A DNA stretch of 64,000 bases from Akkermansia sp. (GCA_030523775.1 JAUNHW010000002.1:86981-150980); one strand, 5' to 3'; positions 51,035 through 59,777 are shown, counted from the stretch's first letter. A program made the numbers and translations. The notes: generated from the sequence alone by a model not told the origin.

Positions 51035-52390
51035 ATGAACACATCCGTCCGCACGCGCTTTGCGCCCTCCCCCACGGGGTACCTGCATATCGGCGGGGCC
51101 CGCACCGCCCTGTTCAACTACCTGTTCGCCCGCAAAATGGGCGGCACCTTTGTGCTGCGCATCGAGGACACGGACCAGGAGCGCCATGTGGAGGACGCCA
51201 TGAAGGCCATCTTCACGGGCATGAGCTGGCTGGGGCTGGACTGGGACGAGGGCGAGGGCAAGGGCGGCCCGTACGAGCCGTACTTCCAGAGCCAGCGCGG
51301 CGATATCTACGACCGCTATTTCCAGAAGCTGGTGGACCTGGGCCGCGTGTACGAGTGCCCCGCCCCCAACAAGCGCGACAAGAACGGCGACGAGATTCCC
51401 GGCACGAGCGAGGGCACGGTGTGGCGCTTCCGTTTCAAGCGCGAGGGCGTGATGACCCTGCACGACCTGGTGTGCGGCGATATCTCCGTGGACTACACCA
51501 ACGAGGAGAACACCCCGGACATGGTGGTGAAGCGCACGGACGGTTCCTACATCTTCCACCTGGTGAACGTGGTGGACGACATCGAGATGAAAATCACCCA
51601 CGTGATCCGCGGTGAGGACCACGTGATGAACACCTTCAAGCACCTGCAGCTCTTCGAGGCCTTTGGCGTGGAGCCGCCGGTGTACGCGCACATTCCCCTC
51701 ATCCAGAACCCGGACGGCTCCAAGATGAGCAAGCGCGACGTGGGCGCCCAGCTGGGCAACTACCCGGAGGAGGGATTCCTGCCGGATGCCGTCATCAACT
51801 TCATCGCCCTGCTGGGCTGGAGCCCCAAGACGGAGGACGAGGTCTTCACCAAGGACCAGCTGATACAGGCCTTCTCCATGGAGAACGTGAACCGCCACGC
51901 CGCCAAGTTCGATATCACCAAGTGCCGCTGGATGAACCAGCAGCACATCATGCGCCTGGACCCCGCCAAGTTCACGGAGCTCGCCATGCCCTTCTGCCTG
52001 AAAGCCGGGCTGGCGGACACCCCGCAGCTGCGGGAGGCCATCCCCAGCGTGCAGACGAAGGTGCAGCTGCTCAGCGAGGTTCCCGCGTGGGTGAAGTGGG
52101 TGCAGGTGCTGGAGTACGACGACGAGCCCATGCAGAAGCTTCAGGAGAACGCACGCGAGATGCTGGACCTCTTCGCCGCCGCCGCCGCCGCGCTGCCGGA
52201 GTGGAACGGCGAGGCCGCCATGCAGCTGGTGAAACCCATGACCAAGGAGCGCGGGCTCAAGGTGGGAGCCATGATGTTCCCGCTGCGCATAGCCCTCACC
52301 GGCACCCACGCCGGCCCCGGCATCGATGCCATCATGCAGGTGCTCGGGCGCGACGAGGTGCTGCGCCGCATCAGCGTCTTCCCCCGCTGA
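51035..52390 (+). CDS. gltX: Glutamate-tRNA ligase
   Basis: 451 residues, class I synthetase, slightly shorter than many GltX. The HIGH-type motif is FAPSPTGYLHIGGARTALFN, IEDTDQERH is the conserved glutamate-site block and KMSKRD is the KMSKS motif. The anticodon-binding domain follows. With gatA and gatC in this window, the enzyme is likely to charge tRNA(Gln) with glutamate as well (non-discriminating), which is an inference from pathway logic. queA follows 19 nt later. The -10 box leaves room for almost no leader. Confidence 0.96.
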   Translation: MNTSVRTRFAPSPTGYLHIGGARTALFNYLFARKMGGTFVLRIEDTDQERHVEDAMKAIFTGMSWLGLDWDEGEGKGGPYEPYFQSQRGDIYDRYFQKLVDLGRVYECPAPNKRDKNGDEIPGTSEGTVWRFRFKREGVMTLHDLVCGDISVDYTNEENTPDMVVKRTDGSYIFHLVNVVDDIEMKITHVIRGEDHVMNTFKHLQLFEAFGVEPPVYAHIPLIQNPDGSKMSKRDVGAQLGNYPEEGFLPDAVINFIALLGWSPKTEDEVFTKDQLIQAFSMENVNRHAAKFDITKCRWMNQQHIMRLDPAKFTELAMPFCLKAGLADTPQLREAIPSVQTKVQLLSEVPAWVKWVQVLEYDDEPMQKLQENAREMLDLFAAAAAALPEWNGEAAMQLVKPMTKERGLKVGAMMFPLRIALTGTHAGPGIDAIMQVLGRDEVLRRISVFPR

Positions 52391-52409
52391 AACAACATCT
52401 CCCCGCACC

Positions 52410-53384
52410 ATGCGCACCGTTGATTTCGATTACCCGCTGCCGCAGGAGCTCATCGCCTCCCGCCCGCTGCCCAACCGCGCGGACTCCCGCATGATTGTGG
52501 TGCACCGGGACACGGGGCTCATCGAGCACCGCCACTTCTCCGATATCCTGGAGTACGTGCAGCCCGGCGACCACTTTGTGATGAACGACACGCGCGTGGT
52601 GCCCGCCCGCTATTTCAGCAACGACGGCAAGATTGAGCTGGTGCGCGCCGGTATCTCCGACGAGCTGGTGTGGAAGTGCCTGGTGCGCCCCGGCAAGAAG
52701 ATGCGCATCGGCAACACCGTGCAGGTGGGTGACGCCACCGGGCGCGTGGAGCTCATCGACGAGGAGGGATACCGATACATCCACTGGGACAAGCAGGTGG
52801 GTGACGAGTACGGCCGCCTGGCCCTCCCCCACTACATGAACCGTGAGAGCGACCCCGACGACAAGGAGCGCTACCAAACCGTCTACGCCGCGCACGAGGG
52901 CGCCATTGCCGCCCCCACCGCCGGCCTGCACTTCACCCCGGAAATCCTGGCCGCCGTGCCCCACAGCTTCGTCACCCTCCACGTGGGCGTGGGCACCTTC
53001 CGCCCCGTGAAGGTGGACAACGTGGAGGAGCACCACATGCACACGGAGGTCTTCTACATGCCCCAGGAAACCGCGGATGCCATAGAGGCCGCCAAGCGCG
53101 TCATCGCCGTGGGCACCACCAGCGTGCGCGTGATAGAAACCCTGGCCGCGCGCCACGGCCGCCCGCTGCCCGCCGGCCACGGGGAAACCAACATCTTCAT
53201 CTACCCCGGTTTCGAGTACAAGGTCACGGATGCCCTGCTCACCAACTTCCACCTGCCGCAGAGCACGCTCATCATGCTGGTGTGCGCCTTCGCCGGCAAG
53301 GAGCTTATCATGGAGGCCTACCGCCAGGCCGTGGAGATGCGCTACCGCTTCTTCTCATACGGAGACTGCATGCTGATTCTGTGA
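52410..53384 (+). CDS. queA: S-adenosylmethionine:tRNA ribosyltransferase-isomerase
   Basis: 324 residues. QueA transfers the ribosyl group of SAM to preQ1 in tRNA, giving epoxyqueuosine. It starts MRTVDFDYPLPQELIASRPL. MNDTRVVPARYF, GAIAAPTAGLHFTPEIL, LHVGVGTFRPVKV and TNFHLPQSTLIMLVCAFAG are family hallmarks. The C-terminus SYGDCMLIL is also typical of QueA. It is cotranscribed with gltX. An in-frame extension overlapping gltX is not the start. Confidence 0.97.
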   Translation: MRTVDFDYPLPQELIASRPLPNRADSRMIVVHRDTGLIEHRHFSDILEYVQPGDHFVMNDTRVVPARYFSNDGKIELVRAGISDELVWKCLVRPGKKMRIGNTVQVGDATGRVELIDEEGYRYIHWDKQVGDEYGRLALPHYMNRESDPDDKERYQTVYAAHEGAIAAPTAGLHFTPEILAAVPHSFVTLHVGVGTFRPVKVDNVEEHHMHTEVFYMPQETADAIEAAKRVIAVGTTSVRVIETLAARHGRPLPAGHGETNIFIYPGFEYKVTDALLTNFHLPQSTLIMLVCAFAGKELIMEAYRQAVEMRYRFFSYGDCMLIL

Positions 53385-53412
53385 GAGCCTGCTCCCTGTT
53401 GGAGGGATGGGC

Positions 53413-53441
53413 TTGACTTCGCGGGCGCGCGGGCGTATCAT
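53413..53441 (+). promoter_or_regulatory. Promoter of the STAS-Rel-HD-PTP-RsbW operon
   Basis: TTGACT (53413-53418), 17 nt, TATCAT (53436-53441). A second consensus TATAAT lies at 53447-53452, 10 nt before the ATG but without a matching -35, so two start points are possible. Confidence 0.65.
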
Positions 53442-53462
53442 GGGCGTATAATCAACCGCATT

Positions 53463-53765
53463 ATGAACGTTACCATCAACCACAACGGAAACGCCTTTGA
53501 TGTGGTGCTTGAAGGGCGCCTGGACACCACCACCGCCCCCAAGTTCCAGGAGGACATCACCCCGCTCATGCAGGCGGCCCAAGCCGCCATCACCGTGGAT
53601 TGCGCCAAGCTGGAGTACACCTCCAGCCAGGGCCTGCGCCTGTTCCTCATGCTCCAGAAGAGCGTGATGAAGAACGGCGGCTCCCTGGTGATGAAGAACA
53701 TGATTCCCGCCGTGAAGGAAGTGTTCGATATCACCGGCTTCTCCAACATCATCAACATCCAGTAA
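53463..53765 (+). CDS. STAS-domain anti-sigma factor antagonist (RsbV/SpoIIAA-like)
   Basis: 100 residues, a complete stand-alone STAS domain: MNVTINHNGNAFDVVLEGRL, then ITVDCAKLEYTSSQGLRLFL and EVFDITGFSNIINI. Ser55 in YTSSQGL aligns with the phosphorylated Ser of SpoIIAA/RsbV (DSxG). In partner switching the unphosphorylated protein binds an RsbW-type kinase and frees its target. An RsbW-like ATPase is encoded four genes later in the same operon. It is the first gene, 18 nt before the synthetase gene. Confidence 0.92.
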   Translation: MNVTINHNGNAFDVVLEGRLDTTTAPKFQEDITPLMQAAQAAITVDCAKLEYTSSQGLRLFLMLQKSVMKNGGSLVMKNMIPAVKEVFDITGFSNIINIQ

Positions 53766-53783
53766 CCGCGGAGCGCGCGCGCC

Positions 53784-54905
53784 ATGGAATCCACCGATCC
53801 ACACGGCCTGGACCTGCACTGCCAGCTCATCCTTGAGGAATATCAAGAGATGCAGCCGGTCTTTGCCAAGATGAAGGAGATTGTGCTCTCCGAGCTCCAC
53901 CAGTGCCTCGCGCGCTTCAACATCCTCGTCACCGCCGTGGAGGCCCGCATCAAGGCGGAGGACAGCCTCATCGGCAAGCTCCAGCTCAAGGGCCACAAGT
54001 ACAAAACCCTCAGCGACCTCACGGACATCATGGGCGCCCGCATCATCACCTTCTACAGTGATGAGGTGGACAAGATTGCCGCGCTCATGGAGGACCTCTT
54101 CGAGATCGACCGCGAGAACTCCGTGGACAAGCGCAAGATGCATGAGCTCAACAGCTTCGGCTACATGTCGCTCCACTACATCTGCCGCATCCCGGAGAAA
54201 CTGTACCACGACCCCGCGCACCCGGAAATCAACGAGTACCGCTTTGAGCTGCAGATGCGCACCGCCCTGCAGCACGTGTGGGCCAACATCAACCACGACA
54301 CCGGCTACAAATCCGGCGTGGAAGTGCCCGTGGAGCACCTGCGCAACCTCACCCGCCTGGCCGGCATGCTGGAGCTGGCGGACGACGAGTTCAGCCGCAT
54401 CCGCCGCCAAATCACGGACTACCGCCGCAAGGTGCAGACCCTGGTGAGCAGCGGCAATTTCGATGAGGTGGGGCTCAACGGCGACACCTTCCGCAGCTAC
54501 CTGGCCATCCACCCCTTCGAGCGGCTCACCGGCCGCATAGCCGCCATCAACCAGGCGGAGGTGATGCAGGACACCCCGCTGCGCTACCTGAACGTGCTGC
54601 AGCATATGGGGTTCAAGACCCTGGGGGATGTGGAGAAGATGAAGCACGACTACGCGGAGGCGGCCTACCAGCTCGCGCTGCACCAGCTGGGCGGCACAGA
54701 CCTGGATATCATCTCCTCCTCCCTGGCCCTGCAGGACCTCTGCATTGCGCACCTCATCCACAACGGCTACGGCGAGCGAGCGCTGGAGGATTTCTTTGCC
54801 GCGCTCAACGGCCCCGGCCCCTACAACCAAACCCGCGCCGCCCGCATCATGGAGCTGGCGCAGGAACTCCAATGGATTCACAACACCCCCGGCAATGTCC
54901 AATAA
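53784..54905 (+). CDS. RelA/SpoT-type nucleotide (alarmone) synthetase domain protein
   Basis: 373 residues. Residues about 25-180 carry the RelA_SpoT synthetase fold: ARIKAEDSLIGKL (54-66), DLTDIMGARII (78-88), SFGYMSLHYIC (124-134) and the catalytic-site FELQMRTALQHVWANINHDTGYK region (154-176, Glu155 in the ExQxRT motif). The C-terminal ~190 residues are helical and unlike the TGS/ACT regulatory part of long Rel proteins. It probably makes (p)ppGpp or another pyrophosphorylated nucleotide. The next gene overlaps it by 11 nt and encodes a SpoT-like HD hydrolase domain, so synthesis and hydrolysis are split over adjacent genes. Confidence 0.88.
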   Translation: MESTDPHGLDLHCQLILEEYQEMQPVFAKMKEIVLSELHQCLARFNILVTAVEARIKAEDSLIGKLQLKGHKYKTLSDLTDIMGARIITFYSDEVDKIAALMEDLFEIDRENSVDKRKMHELNSFGYMSLHYICRIPEKLYHDPAHPEINEYRFELQMRTALQHVWANINHDTGYKSGVEVPVEHLRNLTRLAGMLELADDEFSRIRRQITDYRRKVQTLVSSGNFDEVGLNGDTFRSYLAIHPFERLTGRIAAINQAEVMQDTPLRYLNVLQHMGFKTLGDVEKMKHDYAEAAYQLALHQLGGTDLDIISSSLALQDLCIAHLIHNGYGERALEDFFAALNGPGPYNQTRAARIMELAQELQWIHNTPGNVQ

Positions 54906-56583
54906 ATACACAGATACCTCCCTATTCGACAAGGCGATGATTTTCGCCGTCAAGGCCCATGCCAACACCGAGCGCCGCGGCAAGGGTTTCCCGTACATCG
55001 TCCACTGCATGGAGGCGGTGGAGATTGTGGCCACCATGACCGCCGACCCCGAGATGCTGGCCGCCGCCGCGCTGCACGACGTGGTGGAGGACACCCCCGC
55101 CACCGTGGAAGACATACGCCGCGAGTTCGGCGACCGCGTGGCGGACCTGGTGGATGCGGAGAGCGAGAAGCGCGTGGAGGGAGCCTCCCCCGTGGACACC
55201 TGGCACGCCCGCAAGGAGGCCGCCATGCGCCACCTGGCATCCGCCCCGCTGGAGGTCAAGATTGTGGCCATGGGCGACAAGCTTTCCAACCTGCGCGGCA
55301 TTGCGCGGGATTTCGCCAAGGAGGGCAACCACGCGTGGGACAAGTTCCACTGCAAGGACCCGCAGGAGCACGCCTGGCGCTGGCGCGGCCTGCTCAAGGC
55401 GTTCTCCGGCCTGGAGAACACGGCGGCCTACGTGGAATTCTCCAAGCTGGTGAACTACGTGTTCAGCCGCATCTCCACCGGCTTTTCCTTTGAGGAGTGC
55501 CCCGGCAACATCATTCAGGTGGAGGGCGTGCTGGATGCGGAGGGCGCGCAGCGGCTCCTGGCCGTCATGGCGCGGGACCACGTGTACACCCTCAACTTTG
55601 CCCAGGTGCCCAGCGTGAAATACGCCGCCATCCGCGCCCTGCTCGCCGCACGCAGGGGCGGGCTCGTCTTCCATATCGTGGATGCCACCAGGGACGTGGC
55701 GCAGCGTTTCGAGACCACCGGCGCCGCCAACTTCATCAACGTCCTGCGCGCCTCCCGCCACGTGGACATGACGGACTACAAGGAATCCGGCGACGGCTAC
55801 ACCGCCATCTCCTACTTCAAGAACGACGGCGACTCCATGATGAAGCTGTACTACGACTTCATGCCCGCCTCCGTGGTGGAGCGAGAGAAGCGCGTGGCCC
55901 GCTCCGCCTTCATCATGGGCATTCCCACCCCCATGAGCGGAGACATTGTGCATGATGGCCGCCGCCACGGCCTCACCTTCGAGCGCGTGGCCGGCAAGCG
56001 CTCCTTCGCCCGCATCATGAGCGAGGAGCCGGAGCGCCTGGAGGAGGTGGCCACCACCTTCGCGGCCATGGTCAAGAAGCTGCATTCCACCCCGTGCGAT
56101 ACCGCCGTCTTCCCCAGCGTGACAGAGCTCTACCACAAATTCGTGGATGAAAGCGACATGCTGGACGTGGACGAGAAGGTGAAGGTGCACGCCTTCATCA
56201 ACAACATCCCCGCAGCGCAAACCTGCGTGCACGGAGACCTGCACATGGGCAACGTCATCACCAACGGAACGGAGAACCTCTTTATCGACATGAGCGATTT
56301 CGGCTGGGGCAGCCCCTGGTTCGATATCGGCATGCTCTACATCATCACCAAGCTCAGCGAGGAGGAGATGACCCAGAAATACTACCACGTGGACCGCAAG
56401 GCCATGGACGCCTTCTGGAAGGTCTTCGTGCGCGAGTATTTCGGCGCCACCACCCCGGAGCAGATTGCAGAGGTGGAGGAGAAGGCATCCGCCTTCGCCG
56501 CCCTCAAGATGGTCTACTTCACCACCATCGGCACCATCCACCCCCAAACCAGGGAATTCTTCGACAAATACCTACTCAGCTGA
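54895..56583 (+). CDS. HD (SpoT-like hydrolase)-STAS-APH kinase-like fusion protein
   Basis: 562 residues in three parts. Residues 1-190 form an HD phosphohydrolase: His37 in PYIVHCMEAV, LHDVVEDT (60-67, exactly the Rel/SpoT hydrolase signature) and AMGDKLSNLRG (Asp128, Asn132). Residues about 205-285 are STAS-like (IIQVEGVLDAEGAQRLL, RFETTGAANFINV); the usual phospho-Ser position holds Tyr243. Residues about 300-560 resemble an aminoglycoside phosphotransferase/choline-kinase fold with CVHGDLHMGNVI (444-455) and FIDMSDFGW. It likely degrades the alarmone made by the preceding gene product under control of STAS/RsbW interactions; the kinase-like part's substrate is unknown. I know of no described protein with this architecture. 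Confidence 0.85.
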   Translation: MSNKYTDTSLFDKAMIFAVKAHANTERRGKGFPYIVHCMEAVEIVATMTADPEMLAAAALHDVVEDTPATVEDIRREFGDRVADLVDAESEKRVEGASPVDTWHARKEAAMRHLASAPLEVKIVAMGDKLSNLRGIARDFAKEGNHAWDKFHCKDPQEHAWRWRGLLKAFSGLENTAAYVEFSKLVNYVFSRISTGFSFEECPGNIIQVEGVLDAEGAQRLLAVMARDHVYTLNFAQVPSVKYAAIRALLAARRGGLVFHIVDATRDVAQRFETTGAANFINVLRASRHVDMTDYKESGDGYTAISYFKNDGDSMMKLYYDFMPASVVEREKRVARSAFIMGIPTPMSGDIVHDGRRHGLTFERVAGKRSFARIMSEEPERLEEVATTFAAMVKKLHSTPCDTAVFPSVTELYHKFVDESDMLDVDEKVKVHAFINNIPAAQTCVHGDLHMGNVITNGTENLFIDMSDFGWGSPWFDIGMLYIITKLSEEEMTQKYYHVDRKAMDAFWKVFVREYFGATTPEQIAEVEEKASAFAALKMVYFTTIGTIHPQTREFFDKYLLS

Positions 56584-56590
56584 CACCGCC

Positions 56591-57484
56591 ATGAAACGCC
56601 TGCGCCCCATCCTTCCAATCATCCTCGCCGCGCTGCTCTGCTGCGCGTGCGGCACGGCGCGGCATGCCGTGCCGGCGGATGCGCCGGAGCGCGCCATGGC
56701 GCTGGACGGCGTTAAGAACGCGCGCGACCTGGGCGGGCTGAAGATGGCGGACGGCCGCACCATCCGCAGCGGCAGGCTCCTGCGCAGCGGCAACCTCTCC
56801 CAGGCCACCGCGGCGGATTTCCGCCGCCTCGGCAAGCTGGCGGCGGTGGTGGATTTCCGCACCGCGCCGGAACGCGGCATGAGCCCGGACCGCCTGCCGC
56901 AAGGCACGCAGTACCTGCCGCTCACCTGCTCCGTGGGCAACATGGACAACATGAAGGAGTTCTTCTCCCTTGTCAACGGCCCGCAGCCGCCCACCGGGGA
57001 GCAGCTCATCGCCTTTGTCCGCAAGCCCGCCACCAAAGACGCCGCGCGCGTCATCGTCTCCGAGTTTGCCACCACGCCCGCCAACCAGGCCGTGTACTCC
57101 AAGTTCCTGCACACCCTGCTGGAGCCGCATGACGGTGCCGTGCTCTGGCACTGCACCTTCGGCAAGGACCGCACTGGCTTCGGCACCGTGCTGGTGCTCG
57201 CCGCGCTGGGGGCGGACCGCGCCACCATCGAGGCCGACCACGCCTACAGCCTGCGTGCGCTCCAGCCGCGCCTCGCCGCCCTGGTCTCCAAGATGAGCGC
57301 CGGCGGCGCCTCGCGCGAGGATTTGGACACCGTCACCGCCATGGTGGGCATCCACCCCGCCAGCCTGAAGTACGCGCTGGATATCATCGACTCCCGCTAC
57401 GGCGGCATGCAAAGCTATCTCCGCAACCAGATGCACCTTTCAGAGCAGGATATCCAAACCCTGCGCAACCTTTACCTCGATTGA
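56591..57484 (+). CDS. Tyrosine-phosphatase-like protein with lipoprotein-type signal
   Basis: 297 residues. MKRLRPILPIILAALLCCAC is a hydrophobic export signal with a poorly canonical lipobox. The rest matches the bacterial Y_phosphatase3 group: NARDLGGL (43-50), IRSGRLLRSGNL, VVDFRTAPER, and the P-loop HCTFGKDRTG with Cys188 and Arg194. The family dephosphorylates phosphotyrosine or lipid phosphates. The gene is 7 nt after the HD-STAS-APH gene and 3 nt before the RsbW-like gene. If exported, it cannot act directly on the cytoplasmic STAS proteins, so its link to the module needs testing. Confidence 0.87.
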   Translation: MKRLRPILPIILAALLCCACGTARHAVPADAPERAMALDGVKNARDLGGLKMADGRTIRSGRLLRSGNLSQATAADFRRLGKLAAVVDFRTAPERGMSPDRLPQGTQYLPLTCSVGNMDNMKEFFSLVNGPQPPTGEQLIAFVRKPATKDAARVIVSEFATTPANQAVYSKFLHTLLEPHDGAVLWHCTFGKDRTGFGTVLVLAALGADRATIEADHAYSLRALQPRLAALVSKMSAGGASREDLDTVTAMVGIHPASLKYALDIIDSRYGGMQSYLRNQMHLSEQDIQTLRNLYLD

Positions 57485-57487
57485 ACC

Positions 57488-57886
57488 ATGCACAAGCGTT
57501 TCGACCCCATTGAGGGACTTTCCGCCATCATCATCGATGCCGTCATGAACTCCGAGGACATGCCCGCGGACGAGGGCCTGCTCTTCAAGCTCCGGCTCGC
57601 CGTGGAGGAAGCCGTGGAGAACATCGTCAACTACGCCTACAGCGACGGCGCCGGCTACCTGGAGGCCGACACCTCCGTGAAGGACGGCGTGCTCAGCATT
57701 GTGCTCCAGGACGCCGGCGTGCCCTTCAACCCCCTGGACAAGGAGGACCCCGACATCACCCTCTCCGCGGAGGACCGCCCCATCGGCGGCCTCGGCATCT
57801 TCCTCTGCAAGAAGCTCATGGACTCCGTGGAATACGAATTCGTCAACGGCTGCAACAAGCTCACTATCAGAAAGAGAATCGCCTGA
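57488..57886 (+). CDS. RsbW/SpoIIAB-like anti-sigma factor Ser kinase (GHKL ATPase)
   Basis: 132 residues, a stand-alone HATPase_c_2 domain. The N-box is LRLAVEEAVENIVNYAY (Glu44, Asn45, Asn48), G1 is DAGVPF (75-80), and the G2 region is IGGLGIFLCKKLMD (99-112). Such proteins bind and inhibit a sigma factor or another target and phosphorylate their STAS antagonist. It is the last gene of the five-gene operon that begins with a STAS protein. No sigma factor or PP2C phosphatase is encoded next to it, so the controlled target is not evident. Confidence 0.9.
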   Translation: MHKRFDPIEGLSAIIIDAVMNSEDMPADEGLLFKLRLAVEEAVENIVNYAYSDGAGYLEADTSVKDGVLSIVLQDAGVPFNPLDKEDPDITLSAEDRPIGGLGIFLCKKLMDSVEYEFVNGCNKLTIRKRIA

Positions 57887-57941
57887 CCGCGCGGCGTTAC
57901 CCGCATGGGGCCCATAGATTTTTGCGGGTGAACAAGTTTGC

Positions 57942-58065
57942 GTGCAGGTCCAACCGCCCCGCCTAGTCACGCCGGCCTGCCACGGCGTAGCAAGCGAGCG
58001 CAGCGAGACGCGAAGACGGAAGCCTTGGCGGAGGCGGACGCATGGCGGGGTGACTGGACCTGCAC
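57942..58065. repeat. 124-bp element with 22-bp terminal inverted repeats
   Basis: Left end GTGCAGGTCCAACCGCCCCG (57942 onward), right end the near-perfect inverse (58044-58065), 19 of 22 pairing. It has no coding capacity. It could be a MITE-like element or a large intergenic hairpin. A degenerate half-copy is at 15471-15545. Confidence 0.65.
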
Positions 58066-58161
58066 CAGAACACATAACTCAGGCCGTCTTTACAGGCATA
58101 ATTGGAGGAAGGGGGCTTCCTTTTCCCTGATTTTTCCCATCTCTTGTCCTTCAACACCTTG

Positions 58162-58184
58162 TAAAATCAAAATGCAATCTCTGG
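58162..58184 (+). repeat. 23-bp motif upstream of guaB (copy 2)
   Basis: Begins TAAAATCAAAATGCAATCTC; one mismatch to 38544-38566. Confidence 0.6.
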
Positions 58185-58225
58185 GACACCCATGTGCGTA
58201 AATCGCAAATTCTCAATTTTTGGGC

Positions 58226-58252
58226 TTGCCAAAAGCCCGCAAGCGTTATACC
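58226..58252 (+). promoter_or_regulatory. Promoter of guaB
   Basis: TTGCCA (58226-58231), short 15-nt spacer, TATACC (58247-58252), 7 nt to the ATG. The layout matches the purH promoter. Confidence 0.5.
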
Positions 58253-58259
58253 CTGAGCC

Positions 58260-59714
58260 ATGGAAGAAATTCAACTTGGACTCACTTTCGATGACGTGCT
58301 CCTCCTTCCTTGCCTGAGCACCATCCTTCCCGGCGAAGCCGATCCGTCCTCCCAGCTGTGCCCCGGAATCCCGCTGCGCCTGCCGATTCTCTCCGCCCCC
58401 ATGGATACCGTGACAGAGGTTGACATGGCCATTGCCATGGCCCGCGAGGGCGGCCTGGGTGTCATCCACCGCAACAACCGCATCGAGGACCAGGCCGCCA
58501 TGGTGGCCAAGGTGAAGCGCTTCGAAAACGCCGTGATCACCAAGCCCATCACCGTGACGCGCGACATGACGCTCATGCAGGTGAAGCGCATCATGGACGA
58601 GCACGGCTTCTCCGGCTTCCCCGTGGTGGATGCGGACAACAAGCTGCAGGGCATCATCACCGGGCGTGATATGCGGCTCTTCGAGGGGCAGAAGCTCGGC
58701 AAGATGACCGTGGCGGACGTGATGACACCGCGAGAGAAACTCATCACCGGCACCCCCGGCACCACGCAGGAGGAGGCCCGCAAGATTCTCTACTCCAACC
58801 GCATTGAAAAGCTCCCGCTCGTGGATGAAAACGGCTGCCTGGCCGGGCTCATCACGGAAACGGATATCCAGAAGCGTGATGCGTTCCAGGAATCCACCAA
58901 GGATGATCTGGGCCGTCTGCGCTGCGGCGCGGCCGTGGGGCCGGGCCCGGAGTTCTGGGACCGCGCGCAGGCCGTGCTGGAAGCCGGCGCAGATGCTCTC
59001 TTCATTGATGCCGCCACCGGCCACACCAGCCGCGTGCTGGAGGTGGTGTCCAAGCTGCGCGAGCTCGGCAAGCCCGTGGTGGCCGGAAACGTGGTCACCC
59101 AGGACGGCGCGCGCGACCTGGTGGCCGCCGGCGCCAGCGCCATCAAGGTGGGCGTGGGCCCCGGCTCCATCTGCACCACCCGCATTATCTCCGGCGTGGG
59201 CATGCCCCAGTTCACCGCCATCCAGGAGGTGGCCAAGGTCACCCGCCCCGCGGGCGTAACGCTCATTGCAGACGGCGGTATCCGCTACTCCGGTGATGCC
59301 GTGAAGGCGCTCGCCGCCGGCGCGGATCTCATCATGCTCGGCGGCATGCTGGCGGGCTGCGAGGAAAGCCCCGGCGCCGTGGTGCACTACCAGGGCAGGA
59401 ACTTCAAGACCTACCGCGGCATGGGCTCCCTGGGCGCCATGCGCGCCGGCTCCAGCGACCGCTACGGCCAGAACGCCAGCGGCAAGATGGTGGCGGAGGG
59501 TGTGGAGGCCCGCGTGCCCTACAAGGGCATGCTCGGGGATGTCATCTACCAGCTCGTCGGCGGCATCCGCTCCGGCATGGGATACCTGGGCGCCAAGGAC
59601 CTGGCCGCCCTGCGGGACCACGCGCGCTTTGTGCGCATCACTTCCGGTGGCCTGCAGGAGAGCCACCCGCACGATGTCACCATCACGGAAGACCCCGGCA
59701 ACTACTCCCGCTGA
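58260..59714 (+). CDS. guaB: Inosine-5'-monophosphate dehydrogenase
   Basis: 484 residues, full-length. It oxidises IMP to XMP with NAD, the committed step to GMP. It starts [17 protein letters not shown]. Two CBS modules sit at about 95-205 ([20 protein letters not shown] and [19 protein letters not shown]). The catalytic loop is [14 protein letters not shown] with the active-site Cys. [19 protein letters not shown] and the flap SSDRYGQN follow. purB and purH are also in the window, but at separate loci. Confidence 0.97.
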   Translation: MEEIQLGLTFDDVLLLPCLSTILPGEADPSSQLCPGIPLRLPILSAPMDTVTEVDMAIAMAREGGLGVIHRNNRIEDQAAMVAKVKRFENAVITKPITVTRDMTLMQVKRIMDEHGFSGFPVVDADNKLQGIITGRDMRLFEGQKLGKMTVADVMTPREKLITGTPGTTQEEARKILYSNRIEKLPLVDENGCLAGLITETDIQKRDAFQESTKDDLGRLRCGAAVGPGPEFWDRAQAVLEAGADALFIDAATGHTSRVLEVVSKLRELGKPVVAGNVVTQDGARDLVAAGASAIKVGVGPGSICTTRIISGVGMPQFTAIQEVAKVTRPAGVTLIADGGIRYSGDAVKALAAGADLIMLGGMLAGCEESPGAVVHYQGRNFKTYRGMGSLGAMRAGSSDRYGQNASGKMVAEGVEARVPYKGMLGDVIYQLVGGIRSGMGYLGAKDLAALRDHARFVRITSGGLQESHPHDVTITEDPGNYSR

Positions 59715-59742
59715 GCACCCCCCCCGCGGAGATTCCCCTTCC

Positions 59743-59777
59743 GGCCCGCCCGGCGTTTCGCCCGGCGGGCCCGTTTT
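59743..59777 (+). terminator. Intrinsic terminator of guaB
   Basis: GGCCCGCC (59743-59750) pairs with GGCGGGCC (59764-59771); GGCG and CGCC extend the stem inside. CGTTTTG follows. Confidence 0.75.

Larger units (their letters stand above)
57887..58225. other. Intergenic region with an inverted-repeat element and a shared 23-bp motif
   Basis: No gene is seen. It holds a short hairpin after the RsbW-like gene (ACCCGCA...TGCGGGT, 57899-57929), the 124-bp element 57942-58065 and the 23-bp motif at 58162-58184. Confidence 0.5.
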
